Assembly (NCBI GenBank): GCA_963800415.1 | Contig: CAWDBS010000061.1 | Coordinates: 124,001 to 188,000 of the forward strand | Direction of reading: 5' to 3' | Origin: Palsa-504 sp963800415 | GTDB lineage: Bacteria; Actinomycetota; Actinomycetes; Streptosporangiales; Streptosporangiaceae | Length of the DNA: 64,000 bases | Part shown: piece after piece, positions 28,644 to 37,432 of the stretch | Position numbering within the stretch: the stretch's first letter is position 1 | Layout: the number at the start of each line of letters is the position of its first letter | Notes under the pieces: model-generated | Told to the model about the DNA's origin: nothing | The model's input: the letters and a program-made list of their open reading frames with translations, nothing else | Database searches by the model: none | Program-made: the position numbers and the translations under genes

Positions 28644-29462
28644 GTGCGTATCGCGAGATTCGCCAAGGGCGACGGGGTCGCGTACGGCGTGGTCGAGGGC
28701 GAGCCATCCAGCGGAGGAACCGGGGGCCCGCCGCGGCCCGGACTGACGATCGCGGAACTGTACGGGCACCCGTTCGGAGTCGATCCGGGCGGGGTCCGGC
28801 TGACCGGGAACCGGTACCCGCTGGCCGAGGTCAGGTTGCTCGCGCCGGTGCTGCCGAGCAAGGTAGTGGCCGCGGGCCGGAACTATGCGTCGCACGTGCG
28901 CGAGATGAACGGCGAGCCGCCGGCCGAGCCGGTGCTCTTCCTCAAGCCGTCCACCTCGGTGACGGGGCCGGGGGACGCGATCAAGTACCCGGTGAAGCTC
29001 ACCGACCGGGTCGATTTCGAGGGCGAGCTCGCGGTCATCATCGGCCGGCTCTGCCGCGGGGTGCCGCGGGAGCGCGCCGAGGAAGTGGTGTTCGGCTACA
29101 CCTGCGCCAACGACGTCACCGCGCGGGACCTGCAGGCCAGGGACGGGCAATGGACCCGGGCCAAGGGCTTCGACACGTTCTGCCCGCTCGGGCCGTGGAT
29201 GGAGACCGGGACGAACCCCGCCGATCTCGAGCTCGTCACCACGGTGAACGGGGCGGTCAAGCAGCAGGCCCGCACGTCCGAGCTGCTGTGGGACGTGCCC
29301 GCGCTGATCGCGTACGTCAGCCAGGTGATGACGCTGCTGCCCGGGGACGTCCTGCTGACCGGGACGCCGGCCGGGGTAGGGCCGCTGACTGACGGGGACG
29401 AGGTTTCCGTGACGATCGAGAGCATCGGCACGCTGACCAACCGGGTGGTTATCGGCGACTGA
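28644..29462 (+). CDS. Fumarylacetoacetate hydrolase family protein
   Basis: 272 residues. The FAH fold is seen in 'VVAAGRNYASHVREMNG', 'PVLFLKPSTSVTGPGDAIKYP', 'VDFEGELAVIIGRLCRGV' with the metal-binding acids, 'FGYTCANDVTARDLQARDGQW' and 'LLPGDVLLTGTPAGVGPL'. Members hydrolyse or decarboxylate 2-keto-3-ene acids; the substrate is not predictable here. The GTG start has the site GAAGAGGAG. In many actinomycetes such a gene sits near gltX, which is not seen here. Confidence 0.9.
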   Translation: MRIARFAKGDGVAYGVVEGEPSSGGTGGPPRPGLTIAELYGHPFGVDPGGVRLTGNRYPLAEVRLLAPVLPSKVVAAGRNYASHVREMNGEPPAEPVLFLKPSTSVTGPGDAIKYPVKLTDRVDFEGELAVIIGRLCRGVPRERAEEVVFGYTCANDVTARDLQARDGQWTRAKGFDTFCPLGPWMETGTNPADLELVTTVNGAVKQQARTSELLWDVPALIAYVSQVMTLLPGDVLLTGTPAGVGPLTDGDEVSVTIESIGTLTNRVVIGD

Positions 29463-29702
29463 AATCATCACCATCCCGGGCGATGGCCCATAAAGGCGAT
29501 CTCTAGTGCAAGCCATCGCGGCTAGTTTAGGATTAGCGTTCGGAGCAGGCGCACGCGCGCCATGAGCCGGGCTCGTCCCGAATGCCCGGACCTGGCGGGC
29601 GGGGGACCTTCCACGGAGTGGGGCAGCTGGGACTGAGACAGCTGGGGCGGCGGACCCTGGCCCAGCGACCTATTCCGGCACGGTCGCGGAAGGGTGGGCA
29701 TC

Positions 29703-31029
29703 ATGGGTGGGGGCGACATTCCTAATTCCGGCCGGCCGCCCAGCGGGCCATTTCCCCTGTATTCCTTCTCCTCGCTCGTGCCGGTGCGTCATTGGGCCCG
29801 CGACCCGGCGCTGCGCAGCTGGCCGGTGCTGCTGCTGGTCGCCCTGGTCTGCGTGCCGCCCATCGCGCTGGTCATGCTCAACCACGCGACCGAAGCCACG
29901 ATCCGCGACGTCGCCTGGATCTTCGCGGCCTACTTCGCGGTGGCCTGGCTGCTGCTGCTCGGCGTCATCGTCCGTCCGCAGCACGTCAGCCGGGGCATGC
30001 TGGCCGCCGTGGCGGTGGTCGGCATCGTCACGCAGGCGCCCACCGCGATCTTCCTCGAGACCCAGCTGCACGCCGGCACCGGCAGCCTGCTCGACGTGTT
30101 CACCATCGGCGTCCCCGAAGAGCTGGCCAAGGCGATCCCGATCGTGGTGGTGGCGTGGATCTGGCGGCGCTACTGGCACACCCAGACGCCGAGGGATTAC
30201 CTGTTCCTGGGCGCGGTGAGCGGACTGGTGTTCGGCGCGGCCGAGGTCGTGCACTATTTCACCAGCGTCCTCGGCTCGCTGTCGGGCAACGTCAACGGCC
30301 TGGTGCTGCAGGACCTCACCATCCAGTACATCTGGCGTTTCCTCACCGACCCGATCGACCACGCCATGTGGGCCGGCATCACCGGGTACTTCATCGGCCT
30401 GGCCATCACCGCCCGGCCCCCGAAGTACTCGGTCGGCCTGGTCGGGATCGCCATCGCGGCCGTCCTGCACGGCCTCAACGACTGGAACCCGGTCAACAGC
30501 CATGCCGCCTGGGTCCTGGTCACGCTGATCAGCGTGCTGCTGTTCCTCGGCTACGCCCGGGCCGGAGCCTGGCTGCCGCAGCAGGCGCTCACGTCGTCGG
30601 CGGACCTGCCCATGCCCCCGGGCCCGCCATCGCCCGCGCCCTGGGCCGCGGCCGCGCAAGGTCACCTGCCCCCGGCGGCGCACCCGGCCCCGGCGGGCTA
30701 CGCCACCCCGGCCGGTCGCGGCGCCCCGGCGGGTCGCGGCGCCCCGGCGGGTCACGGCGCCCCGGCGGGTCACGGCGCCCCAGCCGGTCACGGCGCCCCG
30801 GCCGGTCACGGCGCCCCCGGCCGCGCCGGCCGGTCCGCCGGCGCCGCGTGAGCAGTGGTGGCAGCAGATGCCCGCGGCCCGCGCCACGCCGGCGACGCCG
30901 CCGGCCCATGCCTCGCCCGCGCCGCACGCCACCGCGGCGGCACCACACAATGCCGCCACTGTGCCCACCGCGACGCAGCCCACCGTGGTACAGCAGAAGC
31001 CGGCGCCCAAGCCGTGGTGGGAGCAGTAG
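29703..31029 (+). CDS. PrsW-like membrane protease with Pro/Ala-rich tail, apparent frameshift
   Basis: About 442 residues when reconstructed. Several membrane helices carry the PrsW signatures: 'GVPEELAKAIPIVV' (Glu-Glu pair), 'FGAAEVVHYFTS', 'DHAMWAGITGYFIGL' and 'VLHGLNDWN'. The ATG at 29703 has the site GGAAGGG nine bases upstream. The Pro/Ala-rich cytoplasmic tail contains six 18-base repeats. Near 30815 an extra C in a five-C run appears to shift the frame. The continuing frame reads 'PPAPREQWWQQMPAAR' and ends 'KPAPKPWWEQ'. If the shift is real, the protein stops at 30851 instead. First gene of a signalling block. Confidence 0.8.
30714..30821. repeat. Six 18-base tandem repeats in the PrsW-like gene
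   Basis: Unit GGTCNCGGCGCCCCGGCS, encoding GHGAPA or GRGAPA. The last copies drift, and the apparent frameshift lies at the end of the array. Confidence 0.85.
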
Positions 31030-31087
31030 CGACAGGTCCGTGACAGGCTAGTAGCGCCCGAGCCCGGGAGAGGAGGTGATTCCTCCG

Positions 31088-31582
31088 GTGGTCATGCTCG
31101 ACCGCAGGAAACTTGCCGTGCCGTTGTTCGCGCAAGCCGCCGCGTTCGTCGCGGTGCTGGTCATTGGCGGGTTCACCGGCCACGCTTCGACGACGACGCC
31201 CGGACCCGTGCACGGCACCACGCCGGGTCCCAGCGCCAGCGTCAGCTCGGCGGCGACCAAGGGGCCCGCGCTCAAGCTCACCGTCAACGTGGTCGAGCAG
31301 GGCACCGACGGCCTGAGCGTCTCCGGCAGCCCGGTGAAGGTGCTGGAGAACGGGACGCTGGCCAGCGTCGCAGCGGGCAACCTGAACTCGGCCCTGGAGT
31401 TCGCCGCGAACGTGCCCGCCGGGCAGTATCAGGTGTGCATCGACCCGCCGATCGGCTGGGCCAGCGCGGTCCGCACCACGCACGTGCTGGCGGGCTGGAT
31501 CTGCTCCGCATCCGACGTCAGGACGGGTCCCCAGCTGGTGACGTTCCGCCTGACCCCCCAGCTCCCCCAGGTGGGCCAATGA
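31088..31582 (+). CDS. Membrane-anchored exported protein of unknown function
   Basis: About 164 residues. A short basic start ('MLDRRKLAVPLFAQ') leads into one hydrophobic segment ('AAAFVAVLVIGGFTG') as a signal anchor. A Ser/Thr/Pro linker follows, then an extracytoplasmic domain with two Cys ('QYQVCIDPPIGW', 'GWICSASDV') that could form a disulfide. The start is uncertain: GTG 31076, GTG 31088 or ATG 31094. AGGAGG at 31069 favours 31088. The stop overlaps the next gene by four bases (ATGA). Confidence 0.65.
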   Translation: MVMLDRRKLAVPLFAQAAAFVAVLVIGGFTGHASTTTPGPVHGTTPGPSASVSSAATKGPALKLTVNVVEQGTDGLSVSGSPVKVLENGTLASVAAGNLNSALEFAANVPAGQYQVCIDPPIGWASAVRTTHVLAGWICSASDVRTGPQLVTFRLTPQLPQVGQ

Positions 31583-32316
31583 CCTCGCACAGCCGTCGCA
31601 GACAGCAGGCCGAGCCGCCCGGCCCGCCAGGCCCGGCCCAGGCGGGCCCTGGCCAACTTGGCTGGGCCCTGGGGGTGATCGCCGCGGCGCTGATCGGCGG
31701 CCTGGCCGCGGCCACCCTGGTGCATGCCTCGGTCACCATCGCGGTGATCGTGTCCGTCGTCGCGGGCGGTATCGGGGTCGTCGCCCTGTTCCGGTCGCCA
31801 GCCCGGCCGCCCGAGCCGATGGCCGGCGACTGGGCGGACGCCGATACCGGTAGGTATCCCGTTCCGGGCCGCCGCCAGGCGCCGCGGGTCGCCACGGCGC
31901 CCCGGGCCGCCCCGCCCGCGTCCTTCGCCGCCGACCCGGTCGCTCCGGGCGCCCGCGGCCCGGCTGATCCCGACGGGCAGGGTCACGGCGGCCCCGGGCC
32001 CTCGGCCGGCGCCGGGCACGAGACCGTGGTTCAGCTGCTGCCGCTTCCGTCGCAGCCGGGAAACACGGACGCGCCCTGGTGGAATTCGGCCCAGGGGGCG
32101 CCCGCGCCGAGCGCCGGCGCCAAGCGGGCGCCCGCGCCGGACCTGTCCACCTACCTGGCGGCTACCTTCATCGCGCAGTGCCCGCGCTGCGGCGCGTTCG
32201 GGCTCGACATCCGGCAGGCCAGGGACCGCTGGGACTTCCGCTGCGAGTCCTGCGACTACACCTGGAGCTGGCAGCCGGGCACGCCGTGGCCGCCGGTCCG
32301 GGTCATGCCTCCCTGA
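31579..32316 (+). CDS. Membrane protein with C-terminal zinc ribbon
   Basis: 245 residues starting at the ATG that overlaps the previous stop. Two adjacent hydrophobic segments (about 28-66) form a hairpin anchor. A long Pro/Ala/Gly-rich linker with 'DAPWWNSAQ' follows, and the C-terminal domain is 'AQCPRCGAFGLDIRQ...RCESCDYTWSW', a two-CxxC zinc ribbon. No function is known. Translational coupling to the exported protein, and position just before the vWA gene, suggest it belongs to the same module. Confidence 0.7.
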   Translation: MTSHSRRRQQAEPPGPPGPAQAGPGQLGWALGVIAAALIGGLAAATLVHASVTIAVIVSVVAGGIGVVALFRSPARPPEPMAGDWADADTGRYPVPGRRQAPRVATAPRAAPPASFAADPVAPGARGPADPDGQGHGGPGPSAGAGHETVVQLLPLPSQPGNTDAPWWNSAQGAPAPSAGAKRAPAPDLSTYLAATFIAQCPRCGAFGLDIRQARDRWDFRCESCDYTWSWQPGTPWPPVRVMPP

Positions 32317-32375
32317 AACCAACCCGTCCAGGCTCGCGTTTCTTGTTATCGCCGGTAAGCAACGGAGGTCATTTC

Positions 32376-33224
32376 ATGTATGAGAGGGATATCAGCCGGA
32401 GAGATCCTGGCTGCGTGGTTTTCCTGCTCGACCGCTCCGATTCCATGAAGTCCACGTGGGCCAACAGCCAGGAGAGCCTGGCTCAGGGGGCGGCCCGGGT
32501 GCTCAATGAGATCTTGCTTGAATTGCTCTTCACGTCGCAGGGGGAGCCGGGGAAGGCGCGGCACTATTTCGACGTCGGCATCTTCGGCTACGGCATCCGC
32601 CCGGTGGCCGGCGGCGAGGGCGTCGAGCCGGCCTTCGGCGGGAAGCTGGCCGGCCAGCCGCTTGTCGCACTGCCCGATCTGCGGGACAACCCGATCGCGG
32701 TCCGGGAGACGCCGTCGGTGGACGTCGGTGCGCCGCCGAGCCGGGTGCCGGTCTGGGTCGAACCGGTACACGGCTACCGCACCCCGATGTGCCAGGCGGT
32801 CGCGGTGGCCGGCGCGCACGTCTACGAGTGGGCGAGCGCGCACCCCGACTCGTTCCCGCCGATCATCATCAACATCACCGACGGCATGGTGACCGACAGC
32901 CCGTACGAAGGCGCCTCCCTGGAGGACTGGGCGCAGCGGCTGGTCAACATCCAGACCAGCGACGGGCCCACGCTGTTCTTCAACATCTTCCTGTCCCCGG
33001 CGGCATCCAACGGCGTGCTGTTCCCGGCGACGGACTACGGCCTGCCCGAGCCGGGTCCCCAGCTGTTCCGGATGAGCAGCCCGCTGCCTCCGCCGATGAT
33101 CGCCAACGCGCAGAGCACCGGCACCATGGTGGAACCGGGGGCGCGCGGGTTCGGCTTCAACGCCGATGCCACGATGCTGGTCAGGTTCCTCGAAGTCGGC
33201 ACCAAAGTCGACGTGCGGGACTGA
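32376..33224 (+). CDS. TerY-like von Willebrand factor A domain protein
   Basis: 282 residues. The vWA domain has a complete-looking MIDAS: 'CVVFLLDRSDSM' (DxSxS), then 'GYRTPMCQAVAVAG' and 'IIINITDGMVTD'. A strong ribosome site (CGGAGG) precedes the ATG. No signal peptide is seen, so it is probably cytosolic. It lies 12 bases before the PP2C gene and the kinase-like gene follows, the set described as the TerY-phosphorylation triad. Such vWA proteins are thought to be phosphorylation-controlled scaffolds. Confidence 0.88.
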   Translation: MYERDISRRDPGCVVFLLDRSDSMKSTWANSQESLAQGAARVLNEILLELLFTSQGEPGKARHYFDVGIFGYGIRPVAGGEGVEPAFGGKLAGQPLVALPDLRDNPIAVRETPSVDVGAPPSRVPVWVEPVHGYRTPMCQAVAVAGAHVYEWASAHPDSFPPIIINITDGMVTDSPYEGASLEDWAQRLVNIQTSDGPTLFFNIFLSPAASNGVLFPATDYGLPEPGPQLFRMSSPLPPPMIANAQSTGTMVEPGARGFGFNADATMLVRFLEVGTKVDVRD

Positions 33225-33236
33225 GCTGGCCCGCCG

Positions 33237-34055
33237 ATGCAGATCCAGACGGTCACCTTCAGCGCTCCCAAGGACGGCAACGCGCCCGGCGAATGGCAGG
33301 ACGGCGCCTGCGGAGGCGTCGTCGCCGACGGGACCGGGACGCCGCGCCGGGCCCGGTTTGTCGTGCTCGACGGCGCCACCGGCGCCTACGACCCGGTGCG
33401 CTGGGTGGACCAGCTGGTGCGGTCGTTCGCGCCGCAGGCTGGCGGAGCCGAGGGACCCAGGCTCGAGCCGGCCGCCATGCGCGCCTGGTTCGCGCAGATG
33501 CAGGATCAGTGGGCCGCGGACGTGCGGGCCTTCGACAGCATCATCGAGGAGCGCAAGTTCACCGAGGTCGGCTCGTTCGCGACCCTGCTCGGTTTCGAGA
33601 TCTACGGGCTCGACGGCTCCGAACCCCACTGGCGGGCCGTCGCTCTCGGCGACACGGTGCTCTTCCACGTCCGGGCGGGCCGCCTGATCGCCGTGTTCCC
33701 GCCGATGGGGCCCGATGACTTCGGCACCCTGCCCGACGGCGTGCACACGTCGCCCGCCAGCCTGGGCCGGATGACCGAGCGCCTGCTCATCGGCGGCGGG
33801 GCGCTGGAGACCGGCGATTTCCTGTTCGCGGCCACCGACGCGATGGCCCAGTGGATCCTGCGCACCATCGAGCAGGGCGAGGCCAAGGTCTGGGACACTT
33901 TGACCACGCTGGCGCATCCCGACGTATTCGCCCGGCTGGTCGCGGATCAACGCAGAGAGCAGAACAGCGCTAAGAGGATGAAGAACGACGACGTGACGCT
34001 CATGCGCCTGCGGATGCTGGCCGGCCAGCCCGCCTTCCTTTTGGCGTGCCGGTGA
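33237..34055 (+). CDS. PP2C-type protein phosphatase
   Basis: 272 residues. The PPM/PP2C fold is recognised by 'FVVLDGATGAYDP' (DGxxG metal site), 'GSFATLLGFEIYGL', 'WRAVALGDTVLFHV', 'DFLFAATDAMAQWIL' (metal Asp) and 'KNDDVTLMRLRML' (terminal DD). It presumably removes Ser/Thr phosphates placed by the adjacent kinase-like protein. The stop overlaps the start region of that gene, so the two are coupled. Confidence 0.85.
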   Translation: MQIQTVTFSAPKDGNAPGEWQDGACGGVVADGTGTPRRARFVVLDGATGAYDPVRWVDQLVRSFAPQAGGAEGPRLEPAAMRAWFAQMQDQWAADVRAFDSIIEERKFTEVGSFATLLGFEIYGLDGSEPHWRAVALGDTVLFHVRAGRLIAVFPPMGPDDFGTLPDGVHTSPASLGRMTERLLIGGGALETGDFLFAATDAMAQWILRTIEQGEAKVWDTLTTLAHPDVFARLVADQRREQNSAKRMKNDDVTLMRLRMLAGQPAFLLACR

Positions 34056-35715
34056 CCGGCCATCTCGCCCCGGGCACCTACCCGGCCGCGGGCGACTACT
34101 ACAAGGCGGTGCAGGCGCCGGCCCGGACCTTCACCGTGCCGAAGCTCCAGGCCGCCGAGTTCGTCTGGGACAGCCTCGGGCCGACGCTGGCCCGGGGCAG
34201 CAGCGCCGTGGTGTTCCAGGCCGCGGTGGAGGGCAGGCCCCAGGCGCTGCGCTGCTACATCAGGAACGACGCCTCCAGCCGGGACCGGTACAGCGCGCTG
34301 GACGCCTACCTGGCCGGCCATGACCTGAGCCCGTACGTGTCGGGCACCACCTGGCTCGACGCGGCGATCATGGTCAACCGGGCGACCTGGCCGGTGCTGA
34401 CCATGGAATGGATCGACGGCCGGACGCTCAACGAGTACGTGGACTATCTGGTGGCGGGGTCCAACGCCGCCGCTCTGACCACGCTGGCCGGCCGCTGGCG
34501 CGAGCTGGTCGCGCTGCTGCAGCGCAGCGAATTCGCCCACGGCGACCTGCAGCACGGCAACGTCATGGTCGACCAGGAGGGGCAGCTTCGCCTGGTCGAC
34601 TTCGACGGGGTCTGGATTCCGCAGCTGGCCGGGCAGGCCCCGCCCACCGAGTTCGGCCACCCGAACTACCAGCATCCGCTGCGGCACGTCTGGGATCGCT
34701 GGCTGGATACCTTCTCCGCTCTGGTCATCTACCTGTCGCTGGTCGCGCTGGGCCGGGATCCCGGACTCTGGCTGGCGCTCTACAACTCCAAGAACCTGCT
34801 CTTCGCCAAGAACGACTTCTTCCCGCCGTTCAAGACCGAAGCCTGGAAGCAGCTGGCCGCGCTGGGGGACCCGCAAGTCGACGTGCTCGTCCGGCGGCTG
34901 CAGCAGTGCTGTGATCCGGACTGGGTGTCCGACAAGAGCCTGGAGGTGACCCTGGACCAGCAGGCAGCCCGCCCGGCGCGGCCGCAGTTCCCGGCGGCGC
35001 AGCCCTGGTGGGAGCAGAAGCCGGCGTCCGGCACCGGGTCCGCGGCCATGGCGCCGCCGCCGTCCCGGCCCTGGTCCCAGCCGGCCTCACCCGCGGCGGC
35101 CCCGCCTGTGGCGGCCGCGTCGTCTGCGGCCGCGCCGCCGGGCGTCGTGCCGCCGGGCGTCGTGCCGCCGGGCGTCGTGCCGCCGGGCGTCGTGCCGCCG
35201 GGCGTCGGGCCGCCGGGCGTCGTGCCGCCGGGCACTCCGGCGCGGCCCGGGGCATTGCCGGGCCCCACGCTGCCCGCGCCGCCGCCGCTGTCCGCGCCGC
35301 TCGGCAACGCCGGCACCGGGCCCATGCCGCACCTGCGGCAGACGATGGTGCCGCCGGGCAGCACCACCTGGTGGTCCTTGCCGCCGTCAGCTCAGCCTCA
35401 GGGGCCGCCCAGGCCGGGATACCACGGGTCCGTGCCGCAGCCGCCCATGCCGCTGGGATACGCGCCTCAGGGGGCTGTGCCGCCCGCGCCCGGGCCGCCC
35501 GTGCCCGCATCCCGTCCCCCGCCCCGGCCAGGAAGCCGCAGCCAGGGCCGGCCGTCGGCGCGATCGTATTCGGCCTCGGGATTCTGCTGCTGATCATCGG
35601 CGCGGCCAGTCACGTCGCCATCATCGTGATCGGCGGTCTGATCGCCGGCGCGTGGGGCATCTGGCGGTTCGTCACCGGGACCGGGAACAGCGCGAAACCG
35701 CCCAGCCAGACCTGA
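34046..35715 (+). CDS. Protein-kinase-fold protein with long Pro-rich linker and C-terminal membrane segments, apparent frameshift
   Basis: About 556 residues when reconstructed. The kinase core has 'LGPTLARGSSAVVFQAAV' (nucleotide loop), 'VLTMEWIDGRTLNEYV' (hinge), 'FAHGDLQHGNVMV' (catalytic HGD and N) and 'LRLVDFDGVW' (metal Asp). The usual VAIK Lys is Arg in 'QALRCYIR', so activity may be altered. A Pro-rich linker has six or seven 15-base repeats (VVPPG), 'AQPWWEQKP' and 'TTWWSLPP'. At 35515-35521 a C seems lost. The following frame encodes two hydrophobic segments 'AIVFGLGILLLIIGAASHVA' and 'IIVIGGLIAGAWGI'. Start GTG 34046 or 34052. Confidence 0.82.
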
Positions 35716-35722
35716 GGCCGCC

Positions 35723-37363
35723 TTACGGCACGACCCAGTTCAGCTGCCTCCAGTACGCCAGCAGGTCGCCAGCGTTCGTCCCGACCATGACGGCCATGAC
35801 CTTCTGCTGGCTGTCGCTGGTGACGATGATGGGCTCGCTACTGGTGTTGACGTACTCCGCGATCGTGCCGGTCACGTTCGGTGTCGTGCTGGTGAAAGCC
35901 GACTCGCACTCGGTGAGGAAGTCGGTGAATTTGTTGCTGGTCGTGCACTCCCGGCTCTTGCTGAACTTCTCGGTCTTGAGGAAGTTGCTGAACCCGGTGG
36001 CGGTCGCGGCCGAGCTGGGGAACAGGTAGTAGAAGATGGTCCCGGCGGCTAGGCCGTGCAGACGAGCGCACTGGCTCACCGCGATCGCGCCGACCGCCGT
36101 GCCCGCGTTGCGGCAGTTGTTCTGGCTCAGCACCGCGCGGGGGATCTTGGTCAGCAGGATCTGGTAGTCCGACGTCGGGCTCGGGTCGGGGGACGCATCC
36201 GGTGACCCGTTCTGGGTCGGGCTCGTACTCGCGCTCGTCCCTGTGCTGGGGGACTGGGACGCGGTCGCCGCCACCGTCTTCGCCGGGAACGGGCTCAGGT
36301 GCGCCACCGCCGCGACCCCCAGATACCCGGCGACCAGCGCGATGGCCGCGGCGATTCCCAGTGTGTTGCGGCTGAACACCCAGGACCCCTCCGACCGCCG
36401 CCCCGGCCGGGGTCCCCCCGACGGTGGTGCCCCCTGCGATCCTCCCGGCGGCCCCATGTACCCCGAGCCCGGCGGCCCCCCCGGCGGCGAGGCCGCCGGG
36501 TACCCCGGGCCCAGGCTGGCTGCGCTTCCGGCGCTGCTCCCTTCAGGGGCTGGGCGCGGACTGGCTCCCCCTTCCGCGCCCCCGTCTTCGAGTGCGCCGC
36601 GCTTGTGCTCGCGTCGCTTCCCGCGGCTTCGTTCGCGTCGCTTCCCGCGGCTTCGTTCGCGTCGCTTCCCGCGGCTTCGTTCGCGTCGCTTCCCGCGGCT
36701 TCGTTCGCGGCGACCTCGTTCGCGGCGGCCTCGCTCACCGATGTCTGGCTTGGCGCGGCCACGTTCACTGATGGCTCGCTCACGGGGCTGGCGCTCCCGG
36801 CGCCCTCGGATTCCTCCGCCCCCGCGGCAGCGCCCGTGGCGGCCACGGCGGCCGAAGGCACCTCCGCCGGGTCCGCGGGAGTCACGCGCGACCCGAGCGG
36901 TGAGCTGCTCAGAACCGGTGCCCGGGACGGGAGTGGGGCCGGCCACAGGGCGGGGGGCCGACCCGGAGCCCGGCCGGGGGCCGAGGCCCACGAAGGATCC
37001 GGAGCCCCCCGTCGAGGGGCCCGGCGCTATATAGCCCAGCGCCCGCGCGAACTCCCGAACCACCCACAGGCACGCCGCCACGTCCAGTTGGTGCTCCTCG
37101 GCCAGGGTCGCCGCGGCTGACTGGATCGCGCCGTAGTTGCCCAGCCGGGGGATCAGGTTCCCGAGCAGCGCCGGCACGTCGGCCCGGGCCGCGCTGCCGA
37201 TCAGCGCGGCCTCGCCGGGCAGGCCGCTGAGGTGGTCCCGGCAAACGTTGTCCATGATGGCCGCGTTGGACAAGGCCTCCGGCCCGTGCTCGGCCACGGC
37301 CTCGTACAGGGCCCGGCGAGCCTCGCCGTTCGGGTCGATGGCGTGCCCAGTCCCCTCCGTCAC
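35723..37363 (-). CDS. Single-pass membrane sensor-like protein with repeat linker, apparent paired frameshifts
   Basis: About 546 residues. The GTG at 37363 is chosen for its GGGGAGG site and sensible start ('MTEGTGHAIDPNGEARRALYEA'). The N-terminal helical domain (about 110 residues, 'DHLSGLPGEAALIGSAARADVPALL') is unrecognised. The linker is read better in a second frame (about 36500-36870): 'ADPAEVPSAAVAATG' then NEAAGSDA repeats, instead of a run of Arg. Two compensating shifts are therefore likely. A membrane helix ('TLGIAAAIALVAGYLGVAAVA') and an extracellular domain follow ('LLTKIPRAVLSQNNCRNAG', 'CARLHGLAAGTIFYYLF'), resembling the sensor domains of actinomycete membrane kinases. Confidence 0.7.
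   Translation of the reverse strand: MTEGTGHAIDPNGEARRALYEAVAEHGPEALSNAAIMDNVCRDHLSGLPGEAALIGSAARADVPALLGNLIPRLGNYGAIQSAAATLAEEHQLDVAACLWVVREFARALGYIAPGPSTGGSGSFVGLGPRPGSGSAPRPVAGPTPVPGTGSEQLTARVARDSRGPGGGAFGRRGRHGRCRGGGGIRGRRERQPRERAISERGRAKPDIGERGRRERGRRERSRGKRRERSRGKRRERSRGKRRERSRGKRREHKRGALEDGGAEGGASPRPAPEGSSAGSAASLGPGYPAASPPGGPPGSGYMGPPGGSQGAPPSGGPRPGRRSEGSWVFSRNTLGIAAAIALVAGYLGVAAVAHLSPFPAKTVAATASQSPSTGTSASTSPTQNGSPDASPDPSPTSDYQILLTKIPRAVLSQNNCRNAGTAVGAIAVSQCARLHGLAAGTIFYYLFPSSAATATGFSNFLKTEKFSKSRECTTSNKFTDFLTECESAFTSTTPNVTGTIAEYVNTSSEPIIVTSDSQQKVMAVMVGTNAGDLLAYWRQLNWVVP
36611..36706. repeat. Four 24-base tandem repeats in the sensor-like gene
   Basis: Unit beginning GCGTCGCTTCCCGCGGCTTC, period 24. 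On the minus strand it encodes NEAAGSDA in one frame and an Arg-rich sequence in the other. A diverged copy follows. Confidence 0.85.
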
Positions 37364-37432
37364 GAAGGACCTCCCCAGCGGTATCCATAGCGCGCTGCTA
37401 CCGGTCACCTTAAGGGACAATTGCCTCCCGCT

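Noticed and set aside
29463..29702. A further small gene between the FAH-family and PrsW-like genes
   Set aside because: Short frames only, without ribosome sites or recognisable sequence.
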